A stretch of 64,000 nucleotides of DNA from CAYVFC01 sp964450715 (GTDB taxonomy: Bacteria; Myxococcota_A; Polyangia; Polyangiales; JAFGIB01), in assembly GCA_964450715.1 (NCBI GenBank), contig CAYVFC010000015.1, positions 1 through 64,000 on the forward strand, given 5' to 3'. A program made the position numbers and the translations under genes. Shown here piece after piece: positions 43,952 to 51,561 of this stretch (position 1 is its first letter; each line of letters opens with the position of its first letter). The notes under the pieces are model-generated. The model had not been told where the DNA came from, searched no databases, and was given only the letters and a program-made list of their open reading frames with translations.

Positions 43952-45078
43952 ACGTACCCAACTTAACCAACTTACTTACCACCCCCTTTCGCCCTACCAG
44001 TCAATTCCTCTTCGCTCAGTTTCATATCTCTGAGGACGACTTGCCCTCGTCCTGCCGCCTTGAGAACGCCTTGACCGGACACACCGATCGCCCGGCCTAC
44101 CTCTGCTGCCGACATTCCGAAACGGGTCATCGACAAGTAACTCAGTGCTTGCCGCGCTCGACTCACCGCTCGCCGCTTGCCGCCTCTGTAAAACTCCTCC
44201 ATTGACACGCCGAACCTATCGCAGACCGTTTCAGTCAACTGGTGAAACCTCTCCCCGCGCTGCTTCGCGTTCTTGAACCTCGACGACCTACCTTTCTCCT
44301 GTTCCCCCCCGATCCTTTTGACTACCTGCATAGCGAACCGTCCCTCTCCTACGATCCGCCCGTCCAACTCAACCTCTGTCTTCTTCGCCCGCCGCCTTCG
44401 CTCGGCCGCCATCCTTCTGCCCCCGTTAGCGCTATTCCGCTCGAAGATCGACACATCCTCCCCGGCTTCCATCGTTTTCATAAAGGCCGTTAGCCCCCGC
44501 CTCGCCGGGCCGACGCGATTCCCGAACCGCGACAGGACTTCGTCTACGTCCTGCCAATCCGCCCTGTGATACCCCATCAGCACCGAATGCCCCGTCCAGC
44601 GATATCGCGCAAGCTCCGCAACGCTCCTCACCGTACCGCCGCGCACTGGATTCAGATGGATATACCGCGTCAACGATAGAAAGTACTGCTCGTCGTCCAC
44701 TACCGTCGACTTGTAGCGGTTCTCAAAAAGATGTCCGCTCCTTACGTTTCGCCGGTTGAATCCCATCGCGTAACCGGTGAGCACTCGCTTCATGACCGTA
44801 CCGAGCGGCTTCTCCCCCGAGCGCATCTCGAGGTGAAAATGATTGTCCATCAGGCACCAGGCATAGATCAAAACCCCGTCTTGCAGGCAAGCTTTCTCGA
44901 GCCTTGAAAGAAAATCGAGCCGATCCGTGTCCGAAAGAAATATCTTCCTTCGATCGATTCCCCGCGCCCATACATGGTGAAGTAACCCCGGCGCGTCCAG
45001 TCTCGGCCCTCTCGGCATGGCCCGCGAAGCTACACACCGCCGTCTCAACCGTCAAGTTGTTTTAGTTGGGTACGTCCC
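43949..45078 (-). mobile_element. REP-type tyrosine transposase element with terminal inverted repeats
   Basis: The transposase gene is bracketed by GGGACGTACCCAACT (43949-43963) and its exact reverse complement (45064-45078). The 1130-bp unit is the only full copy in the window. Two shorter copies of its right end follow at about 45085-45285 and 45962-46169. Terminal inverted repeats are not typical for HUH/Y1 elements, which usually use hairpins. Confidence 0.65.
43972..45018 (-). CDS. REP-associated tyrosine transposase (Y1/HUH family)
   Basis: Single-strand DNA transposase-like protein of 348 residues. The HUH motif is MDNHFHLE. The catalytic Tyr is in ENRYKSTVVDD or the following YFLSLTRYIHLNPVR, as in IS200/RAYT proteins. 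The C-terminal third has a DnaA-like HTH segment (RARQALSYLSMTRFGMSAAEVGRAIGVSG) found in many members of this subgroup. The ATG at 45018 is the usual start before PRGPRLDAPGLLHHV; the frame extends to 45048. The gene appears intact, so the element may still be active. RAYT proteins are often domesticated and shape REP sequences. Confidence 0.9.
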   Translation of the reverse strand: MPRGPRLDAPGLLHHVWARGIDRRKIFLSDTDRLDFLSRLEKACLQDGVLIYAWCLMDNHFHLEMRSGEKPLGTVMKRVLTGYAMGFNRRNVRSGHLFENRYKSTVVDDEQYFLSLTRYIHLNPVRGGTVRSVAELARYRWTGHSVLMGYHRADWQDVDEVLSRFGNRVGPARRGLTAFMKTMEAGEDVSIFERNSANGGRRMAAERRRRAKKTEVELDGRIVGEGRFAMQVVKRIGGEQEKGRSSRFKNAKQRGERFHQLTETVCDRFGVSMEEFYRGGKRRAVSRARQALSYLSMTRFGMSAAEVGRAIGVSGQGVLKAAGRGQVVLRDMKLSEEELTGRAKGGGK

Positions 45079-45084
45079 CATATC

Positions 45085-45285
45085 CCCCGCGCCCATACAT
45101 GGTGAAGTAACCCCGGCGCGTCCAGTCTCGGCCCTCTCGNNNNNNNNNNNNNNNNNNNNNNNNNNNNNNNNNNNNNNNNNNNNNNNNNNNNNNNNNNNNN
45201 NNNNNNNNNNNNNNNNNNNNNNNNNNNNNNNNNNNNNNNCACACCGCCGTCTCAACCGTCAAGTTGTTTTAGTTGGGTACGTCCC
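45085..45285 (-). mobile_element. Truncated copy of the transposase element, interrupted by an N gap
   Basis: 45085-45139 and 45240-45285 match the 5' end of the full element (start of the gene and right terminal repeat, AGTTGGGTACGTCCC at 45271-45285). In the full copy these two pieces are separated by only 18 bases (45015-45032). This fragment begins within about 10 bases of the end of the full copy. Confidence 0.7.
45140..45239. other. Assembly gap (100 N)
   Basis: A run of exactly 100 unknown bases. Flanks are repeat sequence, and by comparison with the intact element only about 18 bases may be missing. The round length is a scaffolding placeholder. Confidence 0.95.
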
Positions 45286-45384
45286 CATATCCCCATATCC
45301 CCCTTGCCCGAATATCCGGGGCCGAAGTCGGTTTGCCCGAATCGATCGACAGGCGGTATCCTATTCGTAGGCGGGAGGGTCTCC

Positions 45385-45876
45385 ATGAGAGCGGCATTCG
45401 GCGAGGCAATAGCGGTGGTGGTATTGGCCGCGGGCTTATCTGGCTGTTTCCTGTCGCACGAGCGGACCGACGATTCGGACGGTAGCTCGCCGGACGGGGT
45501 CGATATCGGTGGCTCGCAGACGGAAGCGAGCGAAGGTGGCGCGGGTTCGACCGGTGGAACGAGTCCTTTTTGGGGCACGAGCGGAGCTGACGGTGCGCGG
45601 ACAGACCGTCCCGCTAACCCGACCGCTCCCGAGGGCAACCCCGGTTGCGGCAGTAAGTACGATCCCGACTTGATCTGCGAGGAAGACGCTACGGTTTGCA
45701 CCTTCTTCGTCTATCTCGGCGGATCGACCTGTCTAGACTACTGCGAAGCGCGCGGGGGCGAGTGCCTGGCCGCTTGGTCTGACTCGAGCCACGGGTGTGA
45801 GGTCGAAGAACCCAGGGACTGCGACAATCCGGTCAGCGACCAAATCTGCACCTGTACGCTGACAGAAGCCGATTAA
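45385..45876 (+). CDS. Small Cys-rich lipoprotein
   Basis: Lipoprotein of 163 residues. ATG at 45385 follows GGAGGG; the signal ends in GLSGC (Cys21). A Ser/Asp/Gly-rich linker of about 70 residues precedes a domain with nine cysteines or so (CEEDATVCTFF, CLDYCEARGGEC, CDNPVSDQICTC), spaced as in small disulfide-rich extracellular domains. No family is recognised. It stands between two truncated transposase copies and could have been moved with them. Confidence 0.75.
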   Translation: MRAAFGEAIAVVVLAAGLSGCFLSHERTDDSDGSSPDGVDIGGSQTEASEGGAGSTGGTSPFWGTSGADGARTDRPANPTAPEGNPGCGSKYDPDLICEEDATVCTFFVYLGGSTCLDYCEARGGECLAAWSDSSHGCEVEEPRDCDNPVSDQICTCTLTEAD

Positions 45877-45961
45877 GACTAGCTCGCCTACGTTCCATCC
45901 CGCCCGCGCCACGAGAAGCATGCTTCCTGCCGTTTTCCGGCCGGCGCCGATGGGGTCGTAG

Positions 45962-46169
45962 AAACCCCGTCTTGCAGGCAAGCTTTCTCGAGCCTTGAAA
46001 GAAAATCGAGCCGATCCGTGTCCGAAAAAAATATCTTCCTTCGATCGATTCCCCGCGCCCATACATGGTGAAGTAGCCCCGGCGCGTCCAGTCTCGGCCC
46101 TCTCGGCATGGCCCGCGAAGCTACACATCGCCGTCTCAACCGTCAAGTTGTTTTAGTTGGGTACGTCCC
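45962..46169 (-). pseudogene. 5' remnant of a REP-type transposase
   Basis: Nearly identical to the first 50 or so codons and the right end of the full element (terminal repeat at 46155-46169). The match ends at 45962 inside the codons for the first helix, after which unrelated sequence continues. The start codon (46109) is intact but the protein would be a fragment without the HUH motif. Close identity to the full copy shows a recent event. Confidence 0.8.
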
Positions 46170-46215
46170 CACATCCCCGTCCCCACATCCCACATCCCCC
46201 ACATCCCTATCCCCG

Positions 46216-46932
46216 CTACCGGATATCGGCCACCAGATTGCCCTCGGTGTCCCTGACCTCGATGAAGAGCGGAAGCTCGTCTTTCAGGTCCCTCACGAAC
46301 TCCACGTCTTCCAGCGATCCGCGAAGGCCATAGACCGGTGCCAGGCCCGTCATCATGTAACAGCCATCGCAGTACTCGATCACGGCGCGCTCGATCTCGA
46401 CCTTCCAGCCGAGCTGTCCCTTGACGCCGGGGATGATCTCCGGATCGACCGACTCGTCATGGTCGTACTCGAAGCTCATCCCCGCTGCTCTCGAACCAGC
46501 ATCACGCCCTTCTATTACGCAATGTCCGAGCAGGCTGACGAAAGGGCCGTCTTCTGCCCTTCTACCATCAGAATAGAAAGAAAACAGATCACTACCGATA
46601 TCCAGAAAGAGACGTAGCCTCACCCGATAGCCCTCGCAAGGACGAGTCTCCAGGTAGCAGAGGTCTACCAGATCGTTCAGCAACGGCCGGGTGCTACGAC
46701 ACTCGAAGCCTTGCCCGGCGTCCGCGTCGGAGGTTCCGCCGTCTTCGTCACTCGCCGGCCCTTCTCCCGAATCTGGCGCGGCCACCGCATCACGACGTCC
46801 GCCGTCCGCGATGGAGGCGTCCTTACCGCCGTTTCCGGCATACGTCCGCCAGCCATCGGATCCGGTACAGCCGTTGACGGCGACGGTGCTCAGCAACACC
46901 AGTACCACCCGAACGGGTACGATTGCCCTCAT
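46216..46932 (-). CDS. Lipoprotein coupled to the C10 protease
   Basis: Lipoprotein of 238 residues. The signal ends in VNGC (about Cys22). A Gly/Asp/Ala-rich linker follows to about residue 75, then a compact domain with five cysteines (FECRSTRP, VDLCYLETRPCEGYR, GHCVIEG, EYCDGCYMM). No family recognised. Its start overlaps the protease stop by four bases, so it is made with the protease. In streptococci the C10 protease SpeB is accompanied by a small inhibitor gene; this lipoprotein could similarly be an inhibitor, chaperone or anchor, but there is no sequence evidence for which. Confidence 0.7.
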   Translation of the reverse strand: MRAIVPVRVVLVLLSTVAVNGCTGSDGWRTYAGNGGKDASIADGGRRDAVAAPDSGEGPASDEDGGTSDADAGQGFECRSTRPLLNDLVDLCYLETRPCEGYRVRLRLFLDIGSDLFSFYSDGRRAEDGPFVSLLGHCVIEGRDAGSRAAGMSFEYDHDESVDPEIIPGVKGQLGWKVEIERAVIEYCDGCYMMTGLAPVYGLRGSLEDVEFVRDLKDELPLFIEVRDTEGNLVADIR

Positions 46933-49058
46933 GGTATGCTCAGTGCTCCGGCATTCGGCGCGAACCGCAATGACCCGGAGCTCTTCAGATGGAGGCGGCC
47001 CCGGATATCCACGTCGCCCCAGTAGCTGGAGACCTCCATGGTTTTATCGTTGTAGTATGGCGCCGTATAGCTGCCTGCCTTGATCCAAAGGCGGCCGCCC
47101 TTAGGATTGAATGTAGGATAGTCTTCCGGGATGGCTAGTGCACCCTCATTGATGGTGTTGTACGGCGTTTTCAGGCTTCCGTTCTCAACTCCGACGTAGG
47201 AGCCATCGACGTAGATGTAATTCGTCGGCGTCTGGTAGAAGTTTCCGTGAATGAGAATGTTATCTATCCAAGGCATCGTATACACGGAAAACCAGAAATT
47301 CGTGTTTTTATCGTTCGCCCAGCCGGCGTTCACGTGAACGAACCTGTCAGTTCCCAAAGGATCCACCGTACGGTAGCCGTCCAGAACCACGGCGTGCCCT
47401 ACACCACCGTTCGGACCGATGTTTCCTACGCCAGCGGCCACTAGCAGCCCTCCCACGATGCTGTCGCGTACGTGCGGAAGGATCAGGTTCGAGTTGACAG
47501 GGCGGTTGCAGAAATACCCGGCGCCGGTGCCCGAGGACAGGGCTGCCCACTCACCGGTGAAGTGATAAGCGCCGTAGTCGAAGCTCGGATCCGCGTCAGC
47601 CGGCTGGCTGACCATCCAGTTGCTGTAGAAACTGCCGGACCCGCCGTAATTGCCCTGCCAGAACAGGTCGTTGTTGTCGATCCAGCGCCACTCGCCTTCG
47701 ACGACGCTGTCGGTCGCCCCGATCCAGGTGAAGTCCGAAGGACCGATCTCGAACGTTCTGTCGGGTCCCAGAAAAGTAACGAAGTCGTTCTCCACGGCGA
47801 GGTCGATGCGGAGAAGCTCCATGCCGGCGGACTGGCAACGATTGCGGGCATCGGTCCAGGTTCTCGGAGTCGGGCAATAGAAGTAATCGTACCCCCAGGA
47901 ACCGGCGTGCTGGCAGTTGGCCTCGGGAGCCCCGGCCGCCGAATACGCGAAGATGTTCTCGGTGTCCTTGTATTGCAGAACGTTGTGCATTTCGTTGACG
48001 TCCCAGTTTCCCCCGCTGTTGCCGATCTCCCAGTTCGTATGTATGACGATTGCGGCATGGTACATGAGCTCGGCGATATCGGCATTCGGCCCGAAGTCGG
48101 GGCCCAACGGATCGTTGATATTCGAGGTGGGCATGTTGGACCAGTCATAGGACGTGGCTCCGAAGTCTACGGTGCCGCCGCCGTGCACATCTCCCCCGAT
48201 ATCGTTGTGGGTAATAGAACCGAGGCCCTCTGCCGGCCACTCGTGGTAGCGCAGTAGAATGGCGAGAGCTACGCCCGGACAGCCGACCGGTACGTTGCCG
48301 CGCCAGCCGGATGGAGGGCTGCCGTCGCCCGCCCACCAGATGTGGTCCGAGACCGAATCGGCGTAATAACCGTCACCGCGCCATTCAGCGGTATCGAAGA
48401 GTACCGCCGCTACACTCGGATCCGGCGTTCCCTCGCGGAGCAGCGCATCGCCGCCAGGACCCGTGTCGGCCGGTTCGACATACGCCTTCTCTTCCGGAAG
48501 CAGGTTCTGCTGGTTCGACACGAGCGATCTCAGGTTCGACCAGCCTTCATGGGGGGAATCGAGGGAGAGACGCGAGCGATCCTGCCAGAGATAGCTCCCG
48601 GCCGCACTGGCGTAACGGTTCAGGAAGATCCGCATGACGTTGTGCCCCGGCTCCGGCGAGGTCTCCTCGAAGCTGAACGCCGAGTCGATATCAAAGGCGA
48701 GAAGAGGCGTGAATCGATCGTCACCGGCGATCACGACGTTACCCCTGGGCTCGAACTCTACTACATAGGCTAGCACGCGGCGGTTTTCCGGCACGCGGTC
48801 CACTAGGGCGTTACGACCTACCAGGTAGCGGACTTGGCTCAGGCGGGTGTCGTAGAGCAATCGGTCCTTGTTTTCTCGGTCGCGCTTCCAGCCCTTCTCG
48901 TAGTAGTGGTTGACCTCGGCGGCGTGCCAGAAGCGGGCGATTTCCAGCGCTTCGGTTTCGGATACGGGCGCGGCGTGGGCTCTGCCGGAGTGAAACATGA
49001 AGGCAAAGAGCAACAAGGGGGGCAAGGCTGCCTTTAGCGGCGGGCGAGCGGTAGGCAT
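46929..49058 (-). CDS. C10 (streptopain) family cysteine protease with inserted C-type lectin domain
   Basis: Secreted protease of 709 residues. Signal peptide ends near residue 29. Residues 31-135 resemble the streptopain propeptide (YVVEFEPRGNVVIAGDD). The C10 catalytic domain starts with the nucleophile Cys260 (VPVGCPGVALAILLRYHEWP) and ends with His555 (GGVGHAVVLDGYR) and Trp580 (HVNAGW). Between them, residues about 382-519 form a C-type lectin domain: WTDARNRCQSAGMELLRI, TWIGATD, EGEWRWIDN and a closing YFCNRP; Cys408 and Cys517 would form the core disulfide. After residue 610 a short right-handed beta-helix-like tail (IYVDGSY, GGRLWIKAGSY) follows. The lectin insert would let the protease bind glycans. 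The frame is continuous. Confidence 0.85.
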   Translation of the reverse strand: MPTARPPLKAALPPLLLFAFMFHSGRAHAAPVSETEALEIARFWHAAEVNHYYEKGWKRDRENKDRLLYDTRLSQVRYLVGRNALVDRVPENRRVLAYVVEFEPRGNVVIAGDDRFTPLLAFDIDSAFSFEETSPEPGHNVMRIFLNRYASAAGSYLWQDRSRLSLDSPHEGWSNLRSLVSNQQNLLPEEKAYVEPADTGPGGDALLREGTPDPSVAAVLFDTAEWRGDGYYADSVSDHIWWAGDGSPPSGWRGNVPVGCPGVALAILLRYHEWPAEGLGSITHNDIGGDVHGGGTVDFGATSYDWSNMPTSNINDPLGPDFGPNADIAELMYHAAIVIHTNWEIGNSGGNWDVNEMHNVLQYKDTENIFAYSAAGAPEANCQHAGSWGYDYFYCPTPRTWTDARNRCQSAGMELLRIDLAVENDFVTFLGPDRTFEIGPSDFTWIGATDSVVEGEWRWIDNNDLFWQGNYGGSGSFYSNWMVSQPADADPSFDYGAYHFTGEWAALSSGTGAGYFCNRPVNSNLILPHVRDSIVGGLLVAAGVGNIGPNGGVGHAVVLDGYRTVDPLGTDRFVHVNAGWANDKNTNFWFSVYTMPWIDNILIHGNFYQTPTNYIYVDGSYVGVENGSLKTPYNTINEGALAIPEDYPTFNPKGGRLWIKAGSYTAPYYNDKTMEVSSYWGDVDIRGRLHLKSSGSLRFAPNAGALSIP

Positions 49059-49074
49059 CTCGGTCTTCCCGCTC

Positions 49075-50127
49075 TCACAAACCGGATGAGTGGCTGCACT
49101 CGGACACGCGGGCGCGCAGCTGTTCGATCTGCTTGCCCTGCTCGATGAGGTGCAGGGTCAGTTCCTCGACCTTTTGCAGCAGCAGCGCCTGCGAGTCCGC
49201 TACCGGTAGGCCGTGCTCGCGAACCTCGGCGGCCGAGGGGATACCGGGAAGCCGCCCGTTTTCCGCAATGTACCGCTCGATTTCCGGCAAGCTCATGAGA
49301 TCGTAGCCCTCGTCGAAAACGTAGTCGGGCCAGCCGGTTTCCAGAATGAGCTCGTAGGCTCGGATGGTTCCCGCCACGTCGAGCTTGTTGGCCGGGCTCA
49401 TGGTTCCGATGCCCACGTTTCCGCCGTTCGGGTTGATCAAGGTGTTCTTCTGGGAATAGCGACTGATGGAAAGGACCGAGCTGGAATCGATGTCGCTCCC
49501 GTCGATCATCAGCGTATGGGAGCCGTCGATGACGAACAGCGAGGCGCGGCTTCCGTTGCTCGCCCGCCCGCGAATCTTCACACCTTCTTGGGTGTTGTGC
49601 TGTAAATGCAGGTACAGGTCGGTATCGATCTCGTTGTCGTCGATATACATGCCGTTACCGTTCGCGCTGACCACAAGAGGCGCGACCGTGGTTCCGTTGC
49701 TGTCCGGTCCGGAGACCAAGGCAGTGTTCTTCGCCATTATTGGCGCGTAGGAACCGCCTATGTAAGCGGTTACATAACCGCATCCAGGGGGGTACTCCCT
49801 CCAGTAGTCACAGTCGTTGCAGTCCTCGGACAAAAGCGCGTCGCCTTCTTCGACCTTTTCCGAATCTAATGCACCGAAGAGAAGACCCGCCGGATCCTCA
49901 ACAGAACTATCCGCCACCGGAAGCGGTGCGGCCCCACCGGCGATCGATTCCCCCTCTGCTATTGAATCCCCCGCGTCCGCCGGGGGCTCACTCTCCTCCC
50001 CCGAGAAGAGTGCTTGCCGAGCCAGGCCTAGGTGCGGGGGGGGGGGGGCAGAAGCGCCCTGGCTGGCGCTGTCGCAAGCATGGGTTAGAAGCACGATGGA
50101 TACAATTCCTAGAGCTGATATCTTCAT
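49075..50127 (-). CDS. Lipoprotein with tail-fibre/endosialidase-chaperone-like C-terminus
   Basis: Predicted exported protein of 350 residues. A signal sequence ends at a less typical lipobox-like THAC (Cys18). The next codons include a run of 13 C (50036-50048), encoding PPPP. Residues 110-260 are beta-solenoid-like (DGSHTLMIDGSDIDSSSVL), and residues 240-350 match the common GNVGIGTMSPANKLDV-AG module with WPDYVFDEGYDLMSLPEIE and a coiled-coil (EELTLHLIEQGKQIEQLRAR), as in tail-fibre and surface fibre proteins. These modules trimerise. It precedes the protease gene by 16 bases on the same strand and may belong to its operon. Confidence 0.75.
   Translation of the reverse strand: MKISALGIVSIVLLTHACDSASQGASAPPPPHLGLARQALFSGEESEPPADAGDSIAEGESIAGGAAPLPVADSSVEDPAGLLFGALDSEKVEEGDALLSEDCNDCDYWREYPPGCGYVTAYIGGSYAPIMAKNTALVSGPDSNGTTVAPLVVSANGNGMYIDDNEIDTDLYLHLQHNTQEGVKIRGRASNGSRASLFVIDGSHTLMIDGSDIDSSSVLSISRYSQKNTLINPNGGNVGIGTMSPANKLDVAGTIRAYELILETGWPDYVFDEGYDLMSLPEIERYIAENGRLPGIPSAAEVREHGLPVADSQALLLQKVEELTLHLIEQGKQIEQLRARVSECSHSSGL
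50036..50048 (-). repeat. Homopolymer of 13 C (coding strand) in a lipoprotein gene
   Basis: Thirteen consecutive G on the given strand (C in the mRNA sense) lie about 26 codons into the lipoprotein frame. A one-base slip would truncate the product soon after the signal peptide, which is how contingency loci switch. Confidence 0.7.
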
Positions 50128-50481
50128 CTCAACCTCCGTAATACCGAAGCATCTTAACGCCGTTCGAGAACCTCGATACCGATTCGGAAAACGATTGGCT
50201 CGAAATGCGCGGTGCCGGGCCAGTACCCGAAGCTATTGGCTCAAGGTAAATAGTATCTACGAAGGGCGTCAAGACGTGACAAAGGAAAACGGCGTTGATT
50301 GATGTATTTATTCCTCCCCTGGATTCTTTCATTGGTTGAGGATTGAAGATTGATGACCGGTTTCGGACAAAGGGAGCTTCGAACGAGTGGGTGGAAGGTT
50401 TTGGGAATCCCGCGAACCGGCGAAAAAGCCAAACGAATCCAAATGTGTAGAACATCTTCCGTAGAACGAAGGGAGACGCCG

Positions 50482-50524
50482 TTTCAATTTTGAAAGCGGC
50501 GATTGATAGCTTTCACAATTGAAA
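50482..50524. promoter_or_regulatory. Pair of TTTCA-N4-TGAAA palindromes
   Basis: Two 14-bp sites with identical half-sites, at 50482-50495 (spacer ATTT) and 50511-50524 (spacer CAAT), centred 29 bases apart. The spacing is about three helical turns, as for a dimer of dimers. The nearest starts are 50127 (minus) and 50803 (plus). Confidence 0.4.
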
Positions 50525-50538
50525 GCAGTACAAGGATT

Positions 50539-50556
50539 TTCACCCCCCGGGGTGAA
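50539..50556. terminator. TTCACCCC-CC-GGGGTGAA hairpin
   Basis: A perfect 8-bp inverted repeat with a two-base centre, flanked by T-runs and A/T. The centre is too short for an RNA loop without opening, so it may be a protein site instead of a terminator. Confidence 0.3.
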
Positions 50557-50784
50557 TTTTGCGAAAGGGCGCGCGAGGTCCCGCCTGAAGCGAGGTGGGA
50601 GAACGGCGAATCAGAGGGCGTAGCGCTCGAGAGAAAAATATTATCGGTAGGAGATTTCTCCCTGCGGTCGAAATGACAGGGCGCGCGGGCGTAATGAACG
50701 GTCTATGGACGACGTCTTGTGGTCTCGTGGGTAGGGCCCGGGCGTTTTGAGCGTTTCGGGCCTGCCTTGCTCCATGGCGTGCAA

Positions 50785-50817
50785 AGTGGCATAATAATTA
50801 CCATGAAAAATGCCACT
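50785..50817. promoter_or_regulatory. Inverted repeat spanning the antitoxin start codon
   Basis: AGTGGCAT (50785-50792) and ATGCCACT (50810-50817) are exact inverse copies, 17 bases apart, with the antitoxin ATG (50803) between them. VapB-type antitoxins bind such repeats to repress their own operon. The site could also hide the start codon in an mRNA hairpin. Confidence 0.5.
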
Positions 50818-51075
50818 GTTATTACCATGGACTCGGCCGGGCGGTTGGTGATTCCCAGGGCGATTCGCGAGCGATCGGGCTTCGGTCCGGACACCCCTCT
50901 CGAGATCGGCTTTCGTGACGGTCGCATCGAGATCTCGGCCGTCCCGCGACGGGTGCGGGTGGTCAGGAAATCTCGGGTGGCCGTAGCCGTAGCCTTAGCA
51001 GAGGAACAGGCCGAGGCGCTGACGACGGAAACGGTCCGGCAGACGCAGCGACGGTTGCGTAAGCGGGAGGGTTGA
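50803..51075 (+). CDS. vapB: AbrB/VapB-type antitoxin
   Basis: Antitoxin and operon repressor of 90 residues. The N-terminus is a swapped-hairpin AbrB fold (VITMDSAGRLVIPRAIRERSG), and the C-terminal half is charged and probably disordered until it binds the toxin. The ATG at 50803 is the most plausible; a second ATG at 50830 would lose the first strand. The toxin begins two bases after the stop. Confidence 0.85.
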   Translation: MKNATVITMDSAGRLVIPRAIRERSGFGPDTPLEIGFRDGRIEISAVPRRVRVVRKSRVAVAVALAEEQAEALTTETVRQTQRRLRKREG

Positions 51076-51077
51076 CG

Positions 51078-51545
51078 GTGGGCCCGAAGGTGCTCTGGGC
51101 GGTCGACACGAGCGTTCTGGTGGCGGGATTGCTGTCGTGGCACGAGCGCCATGCAGAGGCATTGAAGGCGCTGGAGACGGCGCTGGCTTCGGATGTCCTG
51201 CTGCTGCCCGCTCCCGCCTTACTCGAAGCCTACGCGGTTATGACCCGCCTGCCGGCACCCCACAGGTTGAGACCGGCGGACGCTTACCGCGTGCTCCACG
51301 GAACCCTCGGTAAAGGCGTCGATATCGCCTCGCTGAGCGGGCGAGATGTCTGGAAGCTACTCGATTCGTTGCAGGAGCGAGGCATTGCGGGGGGAAAAAG
51401 CTACGATGCACACATCCTGGCCTGCGCGGTCAAGAAGAACGCCGGCGGCCTGTTGACCTTTAATATTCGCGATTTCGAGGAGCTGGCCGCGGAGTTGGAG
51501 GGGGTCGAGTTCGAGATACGCGAGCCGGGTGGCGTTCCGCGGTGA
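51078..51545 (+). CDS. vapC: PIN-domain toxin, VapC type
   Basis: Predicted endoribonuclease of 155 residues. PIN-domain acidic residues are in AVDTSVL, the ALLEAY Glu, SYDAHILACA and NIRDFEEL, as needed for the Mg/Mn centre. The GTG at 51078 has GGGAGG seven bases before it; a TTG at 51072 overlapping the antitoxin stop is less well placed. VapC proteins cleave specific RNAs, often tRNA; the target here is unknown. Neutralised by the upstream antitoxin. Confidence 0.87.
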   Translation: MGPKVLWAVDTSVLVAGLLSWHERHAEALKALETALASDVLLLPAPALLEAYAVMTRLPAPHRLRPADAYRVLHGTLGKGVDIASLSGRDVWKLLDSLQERGIAGGKSYDAHILACAVKKNAGGLLTFNIRDFEELAAELEGVEFEIREPGGVPR

Positions 51546-51561
51546 AGTAGAACTTCAGGGA

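Larger units (their letters stand above)
50128..50802. other. Intergenic region with operator-like palindromes
   Basis: A 675-base region between the tail-fibre-like lipoprotein and the toxin-antitoxin operon. It is more A/T-rich than its neighbours. No gene is supported. It holds two TTTCA-N4-TGAAA palindromes and a TTCACCCC hairpin, listed separately. Confidence 0.5.

Noticed and set aside
47502..47915. Lectin segment of the protease as a chimeric assembly join
   Set aside because: The reading frame is continuous on both sides, base composition is uniform and the protease motifs resume correctly after the insert.
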